Assembly: GCA_002403995.1 (NCBI GenBank)
Contig: DHIV01000015.1
Span: forward strand, 18,782-58,311
Direction of reading: 5' to 3'
DNA length: 39,530 bases
Source of the DNA: Gallionella sp. UBA4737
Lineage (GTDB): Bacteria > Pseudomonadota > Gammaproteobacteria > Burkholderiales > Gallionellaceae
Within the stretch, counting starts at the first letter, position 1. Each line of letters starts with the position of its first letter. The notes under the pieces are model-generated. The model was not told the DNA's origin. It made no database searches and saw nothing but the letters and a program-made list of their open reading frames with translations. This document shows positions 7,565-16,099 of this stretch, in pieces. Both the position numbers and the translations under genes were made by a program.

Positions 7565-7969
7565 CTATCTGACTGAACGGGTGAACGGGAAAACTTTGGT
7601 GAACCCGAGAATATCCGTTATCAGCAAAATGATGAAAATGGTGAGCAAGACCTCGAGGACCCCGTCGCCGCCGGCAGGCAATTGATCCAGTTTCCCGGCG
7701 ATCTTATGCGTCTCCTCGTCGGTCAGCGCATTGACGCGCGCTTTCGCTTCCCCGGCGGTCACTCCTTCCTTTTGCAATTGGGCGAGCACGTCCTTGCGGT
7801 CAATGAACGCGTTGATTTTTGCGCGATCCTGCCCAGCCATCTCATGCGATACGGCTTGATCGGTCTCTACGATACTTGCAAAAGCAGGTTGCAGCGGCAG
7901 GCCCATGGCCAGCATGCTTAGAATAACCATGCGACTTGTCCAACGCATGAAATGCGAGTGTTGTGTCAT
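7565..7969 (-). CDS. PA2779 family protein, copy 1
   Basis: A 134-residue protein with a signal peptide-like N terminus (MRWTSRMVILSMLAMGLPL, then QPAFA), a helical middle (DRKDVLAQLQKEGVTAGEA, ALTDEETHKIAGKLDQLPAGG) and one C-terminal membrane segment (LTIFIILLITDILGF). This matches PA2779-family proteins of unknown function. The start at 7969 has GGAG seven bases upstream; the in-frame ATG at 7975 is too close to it. A close paralogue lies at 15566-15982 on the same strand, and the promoter region is also copied. The usual PA2778-type peptidase partner is absent from this window. Confidence 0.82.
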   Translation of the reverse strand: MTQHSHFMRWTSRMVILSMLAMGLPLQPAFASIVETDQAVSHEMAGQDRAKINAFIDRKDVLAQLQKEGVTAGEAKARVNALTDEETHKIAGKLDQLPAGGDGVLEVLLTIFIILLITDILGFTKVFPFTRSVR

Positions 7970-8097
7970 TATCATTCTCCTTGAGGTTGAGTGAGGGATA
8001 CAATCGATCCGGAATTTTTCGAGTTGCCTTCAAGCGTGGATTATAAATTTCCCTGTGTCGGCACTGGCTTCAGGCAAAGATAAACATTGAATCGCAC

Positions 8098-8160
8098 CGC
8101 CCCGGATCGTTTGAAGGCTAAGGCAATAATCTCATATTTTCTGTGCGCTATCGCACAGAG
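8098..8160 (-). promoter_or_regulatory. conserved upstream block with palindrome, PA2779 copy 1
   Basis: CTGTGCG (8141-8147) and CGCACAG (8152-8158) form a perfect dyad around CTAT. The adjoining sequence (CCCGGAT, GGCTA, ATCTCAT, then TCTGTGCG) recurs in the same order upstream of the second PA2779 gene at 16100-16160. Each palindrome lies about 170 bases before its start codon. It is probably a regulator site plus promoter retained in both copies. Confidence 0.55.
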
Positions 8161-8261
8161 CCAGAAGCTAGTGGTTTCATCAGTGGTTCAACCAGTCGTT
8201 TTATCGGGCGAGAATGCCAGGATTTGAATTTTTACAGACATAAATTACAAATGAGGCAGCA

Positions 8262-9530
8262 TTGACTTCTATCCAAAGCGTGCTGGCCGCGTTCACCATC
8301 ATCCTGATCGATCTGCTTGGCAGGGCGGGGTTGGACAAGGTGTTGGCGCTGGCCGGTGGCCCCGTCATGGTCGCGCTGTGGGCGCAACTTCAGTCGGTGG
8401 TCGAATTGGTCGGCGCTGTAACGATGGCAGGGGTGTTGCAGGGGCTGACAGTGTTGATCACGCAGGTGAACGAGCCGCGCGACGAGCGCAGCTTGCTGCG
8501 GGATGCGCTCAAGTTGGGCTTGGGCACGTCGCTGGCAGTGGCGCTGATCGTGGCGCTGGCCGCGCCCGAGCTGGCGGCCTGGCTCACCCAGAGAAAAATC
8601 GAGACGGATCTGTTTTTGCTGGCCGCATTGGCCGGCTGCATCAGCGTCGTCCCCGCCACACTCAACGCATATTGGCTGGGTAAACACCAGCAGCAGCGCA
8701 TGCTGGGACTGGCGCTGCTGACCAGCATGATATTGCTGCTGGTGGCGGCCAGTGCATGGTTCGGGTTGCCGTTGCGCGGGCTGATATGGGTGCAAAGTAT
8801 TTTGCTGGCGATCATCGGCATCGTGATCTGGCATTATTTGCGCAAGCTGTCACGACCAGGCGAACAACATGAGAACAGTGCGGAGTATTTCCGCAAACTG
8901 GCCAGGTTTGTGCCGGTCGGTCTGGCGATCGGCATCATGAGTCCGGTTTCGATGCTGCTGGTGCGCGGCATATTGTCGGGCTCGCTTTCCTGGAGCGACG
9001 TGGGATTCCTGCAGGCGTTATGGCGTTCCACCGAGTGGGTCACTGCCACGGCGGCAGGCGTGCTGTCGCTGATCTTCCTGCCGCGCTTCAGCACCACTTA
9101 CGGTTCGATGCGATTCAAGGCCGAGATGATGCGTGCCGGTACGATGGTGCTTATCCCGGCGGCGTGCTTGCTGCTGATGATCTTTTTCAACCAGCGCACC
9201 ATGCTGGCAATGCTGTATGACGCGCGCTTTGTGGTAAGCGATCAGACTGCCGCGTTGATCATGCTGGGTTGCTGGATACGCATCGCATCGTGGCTGTTCC
9301 TGTTCGGACTGTTCGCCGCTCACCGCACATGGCTGATCGTCGCGGGAGAAATGCTGTCGCTTCCACTTTTTGCGCTGTTGTTGTGGCTGTATGCCGACGG
9401 GATGACGCTGGAGCGGACGGCACTGCTTTATTTTGTCAGCTATCTCGCATATCTCGGTTTCAATGCGGTCGCGCTGGGGTACTCGTTACGCAATACTGCG
9501 ATCGCTCAACCGAAATCGCGGGATGAATGA
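8262..9530 (+). CDS. MOP-superfamily lipid/polysaccharide flippase-like membrane protein
   Basis: A 422-residue integral membrane protein with about 10-12 hydrophobic segments, resembling Wzx/MVF-type flippases that move lipid-linked sugars across the inner membrane. Supporting features are the N-terminal FTIILIDLLGRAGLDKVLAL, the LWAQLQSVVELVG segment, and the central SPVSMLLVRGILSGSLSWSDVGFLQA. The start is TTG at 8262 with GAGG seven bases upstream; a five-codon ATG frame at 8251 ends on the same TTGA. No glycosyltransferase cluster surrounds it, so the substrate is unknown and MATE-like export of another molecule is possible. Confidence 0.72.
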   Translation: MTSIQSVLAAFTIILIDLLGRAGLDKVLALAGGPVMVALWAQLQSVVELVGAVTMAGVLQGLTVLITQVNEPRDERSLLRDALKLGLGTSLAVALIVALAAPELAAWLTQRKIETDLFLLAALAGCISVVPATLNAYWLGKHQQQRMLGLALLTSMILLLVAASAWFGLPLRGLIWVQSILLAIIGIVIWHYLRKLSRPGEQHENSAEYFRKLARFVPVGLAIGIMSPVSMLLVRGILSGSLSWSDVGFLQALWRSTEWVTATAAGVLSLIFLPRFSTTYGSMRFKAEMMRAGTMVLIPAACLLLMIFFNQRTMLAMLYDARFVVSDQTAALIMLGCWIRIASWLFLFGLFAAHRTWLIVAGEMLSLPLFALLLWLYADGMTLERTALLYFVSYLAYLGFNAVALGYSLRNTAIAQPKSRDE

Positions 9531-9586
9531 ATTGCCGGTTGATATTCAATTGATGCGCCCCCGTTCAGCCCGCTTTCAATTCCCGC

Positions 9587-10825
9587 TCACTTGATCAGAA
9601 GCGTAGCCAATCCGAGCAGCAGGCCCATGCTCACGACATCCGTGGCGGTGGTCAGGAAAATGCTCGATGCCGTCGCGGGGTCGGTGCCGAAACGTTTGAG
9701 CGTGAGCGGGACAAGAGCCCCGGAAATGCCGCTGATGGTGCAGGCACCGACCATCGCCATAAATACCACTATGGCCAGCGCCAGCGCATGCGGGGAGTGC
9801 TGCGCGCTTGCAATGACGAACATCGCGATCCCCGAGACCACGCCGATCGGTGCTCCGTTCATCGCGCCGAGCATGCCTTCCTTGGCGACCAGTTTGCGTG
9901 CATCACCGTTTTTTATCTCGCCCAGGGTGATTCCCCGCAACGTGACCGCTAGTGCCTGGCAGCCGGTATTCCCCGACTGGCCGGCCAGGACGGGAAGGAA
10001 TACCGCGAGGATGACAAGCTGGTCTATCGTCCCCTGGAACAGCGCCACCACGCCGCCCGCCAAAAACGCGGTCAACAGGTTCAGTTGCAACCAGGGATGG
10101 CGGAATATGAAACTGCGCAGCATGGGTGTCGAGATGCGCTCCTCCTTGTAGACGCCGACCATGCTGCCGGCCTGCGCGGTGATTTCGAAAGCCTCCGCTT
10201 CGAAGATAGCCTGGCCGCGTACCAGACCCAGCAACTTGTTGCTATCATCGCACACCGGATAGACCGGATAATGGCGGGTAAGCGAGAGCTTCATTGCTTC
10301 CGACAAGGACATGCCGGGCCGGAACACAAACACGTCACGCAGCATGATGTCGGCGAGCCGCGCGTCCCGTTCGGCCAGCAGAAGGTCGCGCATCGTGACC
10401 AGGCCAACAAGTTTGCAGTCGGGATCTGTCACGTAGCCGTAAGTGATGAACGCAATCTTGACCAGTTCGCGCAGTTTTTTGATCGCTTCATCCACGGTTA
10501 TTTCCGGACGGAACATGGCATAGGTCGGTTCCATGAAATTTCCTATGGTGCCTGCCTCAAACGATTTGTTGCGCTCCCATTGGCGTGCAAGTTCCGGCGT
10601 GGCGCTAGTGGTGATCGCCTGACGTTGCCGGTCCGGCAAGGCGCGCAGAATGTCCTGGGTGAATGAAGGATTGAGGTCGGTGAGCGCTTCGAAGGCAAGC
10701 GGAGCATCTATCCTTGCCAGCAACCCGGCGGCCTGGTGCGGCGGGCATGCCTTGAGTCTGGCAACCAGCTTCCGTCGCGGATCATGGTTATTCGGTTGAG
10801 ACACAGATAACGTTTTGTCCTGCAT
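9587..10825 (-). CDS. mgtE: MgtE-type magnesium transporter
   Basis: A 412-residue magnesium channel. An N-terminal MgtE_N helical domain (about 20-90) precedes two CBS domains (about 95-215; IGNFMEPTYAMFRPEITVDEA, then IMLRDVFVFRPGMSLSEA), and the membrane part begins near 245 with about five segments. Conserved pore-region motifs include FLPVLAGQSGNTGCQALAV and FGTDPATASSIFLTTATDV. In characterised MgtE, the N and CBS domains sense cytosolic Mg and close the pore. It is slightly shorter than many MgtE proteins because the N domain is compact. The start at 10825 has GGGGGA eight bases upstream. Confidence 0.92.
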   Translation of the reverse strand: MQDKTLSVSQPNNHDPRRKLVARLKACPPHQAAGLLARIDAPLAFEALTDLNPSFTQDILRALPDRQRQAITTSATPELARQWERNKSFEAGTIGNFMEPTYAMFRPEITVDEAIKKLRELVKIAFITYGYVTDPDCKLVGLVTMRDLLLAERDARLADIMLRDVFVFRPGMSLSEAMKLSLTRHYPVYPVCDDSNKLLGLVRGQAIFEAEAFEITAQAGSMVGVYKEERISTPMLRSFIFRHPWLQLNLLTAFLAGGVVALFQGTIDQLVILAVFLPVLAGQSGNTGCQALAVTLRGITLGEIKNGDARKLVAKEGMLGAMNGAPIGVVSGIAMFVIASAQHSPHALALAIVVFMAMVGACTISGISGALVPLTLKRFGTDPATASSIFLTTATDVVSMGLLLGLATLLIK

Positions 10826-10860
10826 TGTCGTCCCCCTGATTTATGCCGTTTCCTCTGTAG

Positions 10861-10882
10861 CCTTTCCCCCGGCAGGGGAAGG
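10861..10882 (-). promoter_or_regulatory. hairpin in the mgtE 5' leader
   Basis: Read on the minus strand, CCTTCCCC and GGGGGAAAGG can pair around TGCC, about 35 bases before the mgtE ATG. Magnesium-transporter leaders are often regulated, but I do not recognise an M-box or ykkC fold here. Confidence 0.3.
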
Positions 10883-10954
10883 TTAACCCGCGCGTGGCAC
10901 ATGGCGCAATAGCCATGCAGAATTCCAGCCAATAGCGAATCGCCTGCATAAATT

Positions 10955-11062
10955 GTGTACAATCGCTTCAGAAATAAAGTATCGGTGTTATCTCAGGGCG
11001 TGTATTGCCGCCTGGACAGCAAACTTGAAGCGATGCTCGGTGAAATGAACGACAAGGAGTGA
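10955..11062 (+). CDS. possible small ORF coupled to the repeat lipoprotein gene
   Basis: A GTG-initiated frame of 35 codons ends at a TGA three bases before the ATG of the lipoprotein gene, with the lipoprotein Shine-Dalgarno (AAGGAG) inside its last codons. The final 20 residues look protein-like (CRLDSKLEAMLGEMNDKE). A shorter GTG start at 11000 is also possible. It could be a coupled leader peptide or chance. Confidence 0.25.
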   Translation: MYNRFRNKVSVLSQGVYCRLDSKLEAMLGEMNDKE

Positions 11063-11065
11063 GTG

Positions 11066-11704
11066 ATGGCAAAGATCATGCAAATGGTATGTGCGGTATT
11101 GATAGGGACCGCGATCGCCGGATTGACCGGCTGCGATAACAGCGAGAAGGTGACCGTCAAAGCTGTACCCGCCGCACCTGTTCTCACCGTCGGCGGCTCG
11201 GTCTCCGGGCTTCCCGGCAGCGGGCTGATACTCCAGCTCAACGGGGCGAACGATCTTGCCGTCAGCGCCAACGGCAAATTCAATTTTCCCAAGGCGTTAG
11301 TCAAAGGCAGCGCCTACTCCGTGACCGTCAAAGCTTCTCCATCCTCACCGATCAAGCAGACTTGCACGGTTGGCCAAGGCAGCGGCAACATCGCCGGCGC
11401 GCCCGTCAATAACGTCGCAATCACCTGTGTCACCAATAGCTACGCCGTCGGAGGCACGGTTTCCGGGCTTTCCGGCAAGGGGCTTGTGCTCCAGCTCAAT
11501 GGGGCGAACGACCAGGCGATTGCAAGCAACGGCAAATTCATCTTTCCCGGTATCCGCCTGCCCGATGGCAGCGACTACAGCGTCGCGATCAAGACTACGC
11601 CGGCCAGGCAGAAATGCATAATCAAACCCATCAATGGCGCGTTTGACACTGACACTCTCAACATCGTCTCCGTCAACTGCTCAAAGAAAGGCCACCGCAA
11701 ATAA
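11066..11704 (+). CDS. lipoprotein with two internal repeats
   Basis: A 212-residue exported lipoprotein. The signal peptide ends in a lipobox (LTGC, Cys23). The mature part contains two copies of a roughly 70-residue unit. Each opens GG(S/T)VSGL, continues with a G-rich turn and LQLNGAND, then (A/S)NGKF(N/I)FP, and ends with a Cys-containing strand (ITCVTN, VNCSKK). The repeats look like beta-sandwich domains, probably surface or periplasmic; similar repeats occur in multi-repeat outer surface proteins, but no function is known. I start at the ATG at 11066 (AAGGAG, six-base spacing) rather than the GTG three bases upstream. A terminator follows. Confidence 0.75.
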   Translation: MAKIMQMVCAVLIGTAIAGLTGCDNSEKVTVKAVPAAPVLTVGGSVSGLPGSGLILQLNGANDLAVSANGKFNFPKALVKGSAYSVTVKASPSSPIKQTCTVGQGSGNIAGAPVNNVAITCVTNSYAVGGTVSGLSGKGLVLQLNGANDQAIASNGKFIFPGIRLPDGSDYSVAIKTTPARQKCIIKPINGAFDTDTLNIVSVNCSKKGHRK

Positions 11705-11733
11705 TCGATGGGAAGATATTGTATCCGGCATGA

Positions 11734-11757
11734 CGGCGTTGAAATAACGCCGATTTT
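11734..11757 (+). terminator. intrinsic terminator after the repeat lipoprotein gene
   Basis: CGGCGTT and AACGCCG form a perfect 7-base stem around GAAAT, followed by ATTTT. It lies 30 bases past the lipoprotein stop and separates that gene from tpx. Confidence 0.7.
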
Positions 11758-11802
11758 GGCAAGGGGCGGCACTGCCCAATCACTTAACCAAAGGAGAACA
11801 TC

Positions 11803-12324
11803 ATGACCAAAAGCATCGCTCTGACCACAGCCCTTGGCGGCACCCCGGTAAAACTGTACGGTGATTTTCCACAGGTGGGCAAACCGGCGCCATCCTTCTC
11901 GCTGGTGAACAAGGACTTGCAGGACATCACATTGGGCAGCTACGCCGGCAAGCGCAAGGTGCTGAACATCGTGCCCAGCCTGGATACGCCGACCTGCCAG
12001 GCTTCCGCGCGCCGTTTCAACAAGGAAGCTTCCAGCCTGAACAATACCGTCGTGATCAATATCTCGGCCGACCTGCCTTTCGCGATGGCGCGCTTCTGCA
12101 GCAGCGAAGGACTGAACAACGTGGACAATCTATCCGTGATGCGTGGCCGCGAGTTCATGCGCGACTACGGCGTCAAGATCGCCGACGGCCCATTGGCCGG
12201 AGTCACCGCGCGCGCCGTGGTCGTATTGGACAGCAACAACGTGGTGCGCTACACCGAGCTGGTCAGCGATATCAAGAAGGAACCGAACTACGACGCGGCG
12301 CTGGCGGCATTGAAAGCCATTTGA
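11803..12324 (+). CDS. tpx: thiol peroxidase Tpx
   Basis: A 173-residue atypical 2-Cys peroxiredoxin that reduces hydroperoxides using thioredoxin. The peroxidatic Cys65 is in the family signature PSLDTPTCQAS and the resolving Cys99 is in FAMARFCSSEG. Length and motif spacing match Tpx. The ATG at 11803 has AAAGGAG upstream. It faces a catalase-family gene across a shared hairpin, making a small peroxide-defence neighbourhood, although the two genes are on opposite strands. Confidence 0.95.
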   Translation: MTKSIALTTALGGTPVKLYGDFPQVGKPAPSFSLVNKDLQDITLGSYAGKRKVLNIVPSLDTPTCQASARRFNKEASSLNNTVVINISADLPFAMARFCSSEGLNNVDNLSVMRGREFMRDYGVKIADGPLAGVTARAVVVLDSNNVVRYTELVSDIKKEPNYDAALAALKAI

Positions 12325-12343
12325 TCGCTATCGGGATGAGTGG

Positions 12344-12364
12344 CGCGCAGCAGCATGCTGCGCG
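12344..12364. terminator. shared hairpin between convergent tpx and catalase-family genes
   Basis: CGCGCAGCA and TGCTGCGCG form a perfect 9-base stem around GCA, 19 bases after the tpx stop and directly before the end of the catalase-family gene. There is no T-tract on either side. It is best read as a bidirectional RNA end. Confidence 0.5.
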
Positions 12365-12366
12365 GG

Positions 12367-13401
12367 CTACATCCCGCCCATCCGCTTGGCGAACGAGGTC
12401 GCATAAGCGGGCGAACGGAATTGCAGGATCGGGTCATTCGTCGGCGCTATGCCGTCGCTCATCACCAATGGGTCGTAGTTGATCTTTTCGCATGCGGCTC
12501 CCTTCTGCGGCATGGCAGAGGAAATCGTCAGCGTCCCCACCTTCACTTCTTTGCGGTTCGCGGGCCACGCCAAGGTCGGGTCGTCCGCCGGGTCGCCGGG
12601 TTTGCCGAGTGAGATCACCATATTCCAGCGCAGCGGTCCCTGCTTGGTCCGGTCGATCAATGCCTGTTCGAGGAAATTCGGCGGCATGGACTTGAGTTCG
12701 GCATCCGACAAGCGCTTTTCGCCGTCCTGCGGAACAAAGCGCCAGCGCACCAGCGTGGTCTTGTTGTGGCGATTGACGAACTTGAAGGTATGGATGCCGA
12801 AATACGCGCTGTTGGCATAGCTCACCGGCGGATTGTTATTCGCCAGGAAATCCGTCTGCGCCAGACTGTCGGGATGGGTCGCCTTGAATGCCTTCATTTT
12901 TTCCGGGTCGGGCTTGCCGGTTGCCGGATCGGGTTTCATCGCGACCATCAGGTCGAGAAAGGTGCGTGGTTGCGCCGCGCCGAATACCGGCGTGTTCAGC
13001 ATCGTCATGTGCTGTGTTTCGCCTTTCGGCAAGCTGAATTCCAGCGCCATGCCGCGCGGATTTTTCGCGACATCCGGAATCTTGGGATTGCCACCCGCCA
13101 GCGAGAAGCGCGCTACCACCGGCACCGGTTTCCCGGAGAACAGCGCCGACCGCGAATAGGCAGCAGCAGCCTTGTGCACCCCAACGAATTCGCCTGCAGC
13201 GCAAGTGCCCTTGATATGGTTGCGGCGCTCGCCCGGCGTGACGCCAAACACGTCCTCGATCGCGCTCACCACCTGGTCCGGTGTCACCTCTGCCTCGGCC
13301 GCGATACCCGGCGGCGTTCCGAGCGCAAGCACCCCTGCAAGCAGCCATTTGTGCAACTGATGCTTGCCGATAAAAATCCTGGCTGTCATATTGGAAGTCA
13401 T
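12367..13401 (-). CDS. periplasmic catalase-family peroxidase (SrpA-like)
   Basis: A 344-residue haem peroxidase of the small catalase-related group. The distal His motif is PGERRNHIKGTC, and the proximal Tyr lies in FRSPAYATSF near the C terminus. Other catalase-like blocks are PVVARFSLAGGNP, NPRGMALEF and FGIHTFKFVNR. The start at 13401 has AGGAG eight bases upstream; a longer TTG-initiated frame at 13497 lacks support. The N terminus (KWLLAGVLALGTPPGIAA) is a signal peptide, so the enzyme should act in the periplasm. SrpA-type proteins are usually peroxidases with low catalase activity. Confidence 0.88.
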   Translation of the reverse strand: MTSNMTARIFIGKHQLHKWLLAGVLALGTPPGIAAEAEVTPDQVVSAIEDVFGVTPGERRNHIKGTCAAGEFVGVHKAAAAYSRSALFSGKPVPVVARFSLAGGNPKIPDVAKNPRGMALEFSLPKGETQHMTMLNTPVFGAAQPRTFLDLMVAMKPDPATGKPDPEKMKAFKATHPDSLAQTDFLANNNPPVSYANSAYFGIHTFKFVNRHNKTTLVRWRFVPQDGEKRLSDAELKSMPPNFLEQALIDRTKQGPLRWNMVISLGKPGDPADDPTLAWPANRKEVKVGTLTISSAMPQKGAACEKINYDPLVMSDGIAPTNDPILQFRSPAYATSFAKRMGGM

Positions 13402-13552
13402 AGCGATGCTCCTATAAGAAAATGACAAGTGCATAACATTACTCCCCCTGGAAGAAAGAATAAACAACCTGGCCGTTTGACCTATGGCTATTCGCAATAC
13501 GCGGACTAATCCTCTTGGGTCACTTTGATCATCTTCTGATTCAAAGTCTGAT

Positions 13553-14449
13553 TCAAAACCCCATCAGCAGCAACCACAGCGGCAGCGTCAGCGCGGACAG
13601 CAGCGTGCTCAGCATCACTTGCGCGGCGATCGTATCGCCGTCGCCGCCCATGCGTTTCGCCAGCACATAAGCCACCGTGGACACCGGCAACGCGGCCAGC
13701 AACACCGGGATGTGGAAATACACGCCGCTAAGCCCGAACGCAGCAGCCAGGCTCCATGCGATCGCAGGCAAAGCCAGCAGCTTTACCATCACGCCGTACC
13801 ACAGCGTGCCGGGATGGCTGTGCAGCCCCTGCATGCGCAGCCCCGCGCCGACGGCGATCAGGCCCATCGGCAGCGAGGCTTCCGACAATAAACCCAGCGT
13901 GGAATTGAACATCGCCGGCAATGGAATGCCGGCAAGGCTGAAGGTGATGCCGCCGGCAGTCGCGATGATCAGCGGGTTGAGCAAGATCTCCTTGAGCCAG
14001 TGGCTCTCGCTGTGGCGCGCCAGCATCAACACCGAAGCGACGTTGGCAAGCGGAACCATGAAGCCCATCAACAAACTGATGGCGGCGAGTCCCTCCTGTC
14101 CGTGCAATCCCCCGGCGATCGCGAGGCCGACATAGCTGTTGAAGCGGAATGAAGTTTGAAAGGTCGCCGAGTAAACCTTGGACGGCGCATGGAACAGGTA
14201 TTTCGCGATATAGCCCAGCGCGATACCAGCACACATGAACAGTGTGGCGACGATCAGCATCGGCATCGCAGCGCCGAAGTCGATCTCGAAATGCGAGAGG
14301 GTGTTGAACAACAGGGCGGGAAATAGCACGTAATAGATCAGCCGGTCCAGTTGCGACCAGAAGTCCTCGCGCAGACCGAACCAGCGGCGCATGGCCACAC
14401 CCAGCAAGATCAGCAGAAAGATCGGGATGATGGTTTGCGCGACGGACAC
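13553..14449 (-). CDS. AEC family permease
   Basis: A 298-residue transporter of the auxin-efflux-carrier (AEC) family with about ten hydrophobic segments in two five-segment halves, including SYVGLAIAGGLHGQEGLAA and the C-terminal TIAAQVMLSTLLSALTLPLWLLL. Bacterial members include malate and malonate permeases; the substrate here is not known. It starts with GTG at 14449. Its 5' end and upstream leader are copied as a truncated remnant at 15107-15254. The 3' end contains an 11-base tandem duplication (TTTGAATCAGA) directly at the stop. Confidence 0.88.
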   Translation of the reverse strand: MSVAQTIIPIFLLILLGVAMRRWFGLREDFWSQLDRLIYYVLFPALLFNTLSHFEIDFGAAMPMLIVATLFMCAGIALGYIAKYLFHAPSKVYSATFQTSFRFNSYVGLAIAGGLHGQEGLAAISLLMGFMVPLANVASVLMLARHSESHWLKEILLNPLIIATAGGITFSLAGIPLPAMFNSTLGLLSEASLPMGLIAVGAGLRMQGLHSHPGTLWYGVMVKLLALPAIAWSLAAAFGLSGVYFHIPVLLAALPVSTVAYVLAKRMGGDGDTIAAQVMLSTLLSALTLPLWLLLMGF

Positions 14450-14626
14450 GGTTGTTCAGCACTCCAAAAGTTTCAAACGTTAACCGATGCCGGCCCCATT
14501 AGCTATTTGCTTACGGTTTGTTGCGCCGGAAAATCATCCTGCCTCGACCTTTTCAGCTCTCTATAATCCCTTGCCGCATCTGCGGAAAGCGGGATCGCCG
14601 AGTTGCCGAAAGATATTCGGGTTGCG

Positions 14627-15013
14627 TTATTCCGGCACGCCCTGCCACAACATGTCGTAGCCAAATTCCTTGCTGTCCGTGCACAGCTTGCCCAGCGCCG
14701 TGAATTTTTCCTTGAACACTTTGTCGGCATGCGACTTTTCATGTTCTTCGAAAGACCTCCAGTAAGTGACGATGGCGACATGGCTCTCCGCTGCCTTGGC
14801 CCCGCTCAATGAGCCTTCATCAGAAACGAAGCCGGAGAACTGGAAAACCTGTCCGGCGACGAAACCGCCTTTATCCCCGCCGTAAGTATCTTTCACGACA
14901 TTGCACATCTCGCCCAACGCCATCTCGACATCTTCCATCGCAACACCGGGCCTGAGCTTGACCGTATTGAAAAGCATCTTCACGCCGAAAGGGATTGTAA
15001 TTGGTGTAAACAT
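14627..15013 (-). CDS. small protein, probable dimeric alpha-beta barrel (ABM-like)
   Basis: A 128-residue cytoplasmic protein starting at the ATG at 15013 behind a strong AGGAGG. The pattern of two strand-helix units (MLFNTVKLRPGVAMEDVEMAL, then HVAIVTYWRSFEEHEKSHADKVFKEKF) resembles antibiotic-biosynthesis-monooxygenase-like dimeric barrels, with the typical YWxSFEEHExSH segment. No catalytic assignment is possible. It sits between the AEC permease gene and a duplicated remnant of that gene's 5' end, so it appears to be an inserted gene. An AT-rich region at 15073-15115 is a likely promoter. Confidence 0.62.
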   Translation of the reverse strand: MFTPITIPFGVKMLFNTVKLRPGVAMEDVEMALGEMCNVVKDTYGGDKGGFVAGQVFQFSGFVSDEGSLSGAKAAESHVAIVTYWRSFEEHEKSHADKVFKEKFTALGKLCTDSKEFGYDMLWQGVPE

Positions 15014-15106
15014 AATAGTCCTCCTGAATGAATAAATTCCGAACCGGGCTGTCCCGGGCCACCATAAATAGCCATGCCAATATTTAATAATGTATCTCAA
15101 GTATAT

Positions 15107-15254
15107 CTAATTAAGCGGATCCCGGCAGTTCGATCTGATTTCAGCGCGACGCAGGAGCACGGCGGCGATCAGCAGGAAGATCGGAATGACGGTCTGCGCG
15201 ACGGAAATGGTTGTCCATCGCCGCAAATGTTTCATGCGTTTATCGATGCAGACC
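15107..15254 (-). pseudogene. truncated 5' copy of the AEC permease gene
   Basis: On the minus strand, bases 15168-15254 match the start and leader of the AEC gene (14409-14495) nearly base for base. The translated remnant SVAQTVIPIFLLI corresponds to SVAQTIIPIFLLI in the intact gene. The initiating GTG has become ATT, and after about 20 codons the match dissolves and the frame ends at a TAG at 15107. The intact gene and this fragment are direct repeats bracketing the ABM-like gene. Confidence 0.75.
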
Positions 15255-15565
15255 TCATCTACTTTGGAAGTAGACCTTGATGACCTGACGCCTGTGCGGG
15301 ACGATCTTGCTCACGCAAAGCATCGGCAATACTGATTGGGCCATAGTGTTTGTCCGGAAGTTAAAAGGCAGTTCCAGATTGACCTGGAAACGCCGGGCTT
15401 TGGGGCAGGCGCAACTTTCGGCATTGGTGTGCTGATCCTGCGCGGAGCAATGTGCGGGAGCGTACAGACCACTGAATCGGTTGTATCAAATGATCCTTTT
15501 CCCGCAGCGATAGGAAATGAAAAGTGATAGCGCCATGCAAAAGCTGTTTGCGGAACTCAACAAGG
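15255..15565. other. intergenic stretch without a convincing gene
   Basis: About 310 bases between the AEC remnant and the second PA2779 gene. Short frames exist on both strands, but none has a ribosome-binding site plus protein-like composition. No repeats or hairpins stood out. Confidence 0.5.
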
Positions 15566-15982
15566 CTATTTGATCGCATGGGTGAACGAGAAAACTTTGG
15601 TTAGCCCGAAAATATCGGTTAGCAGCAGAATGATGAAAACGGTGAATATGAAGTTGAGGATATCGCCGATAGCGCCGCCGCCGGCAGGCAATTGATCCAA
15701 TTTGCCGGCGATCATATGCGCCTCGTCATCTGTCAGTGCATTAACGCGTACTTTCGCCTCTCCGGCAGTCACACCCTGATGTTGCAATTGGGCAAGTACG
15801 TCCTTGCGGTCTATGAACGCGTTGATTCTGGCGCGATCCTGTCCCGCCACTTCATGGGAAACAGCTTGATCGGTCGCTACGATACCGGCAAACGCGGGTT
15901 GCAGCGGCAGCCCCATGGCCAGCATGCTTAAAATAACCATGCGGCTGGTCCAGCGCATGAAAGGTGAATATTGCTGTGTCAT
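15566..15982 (-). CDS. PA2779 family protein, copy 2
   Basis: A 138-residue paralogue of the protein at 7565-7969. The signal peptide region MRWTSRMVILSMLAMGLPL is identical, as is much of the helical middle (INAFIDRKDVLAQLQ, VTAGEAK, AGKLDQLPAGG). The C-terminal membrane segment differs by a short insertion (GGGAIGDILNFIFTVFIILLL). The start at 15982 has GGAG seven bases upstream. Conservation of both the protein and the upstream palindrome suggests both copies remain functional. It was probably produced by duplication of gene plus promoter; the role is unknown. Confidence 0.82.
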   Translation of the reverse strand: MTQQYSPFMRWTSRMVILSMLAMGLPLQPAFAGIVATDQAVSHEVAGQDRARINAFIDRKDVLAQLQHQGVTAGEAKVRVNALTDDEAHMIAGKLDQLPAGGGAIGDILNFIFTVFIILLLTDIFGLTKVFSFTHAIK

Positions 15983-16099
15983 TATTATTCTCCTGGAAGT
16001 TTGGTGATGCAAATGCAAAGTCCGAAAACTTTTGAGCCCGATGCAAACATTGACCATAGATTTGTCAGTGCCGGCACAAAGAAAATATTGGAAACACAT

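Noticed and set aside
10861..10960. magnesium riboswitch ahead of mgtE
   Set aside because: One hairpin is visible, but the conserved M-box or other known core could not be recognised.
15336..15527. 63-codon plus-strand frame
   Set aside because: No ribosome-binding site, no recognisable domain, and placed in a degraded region.
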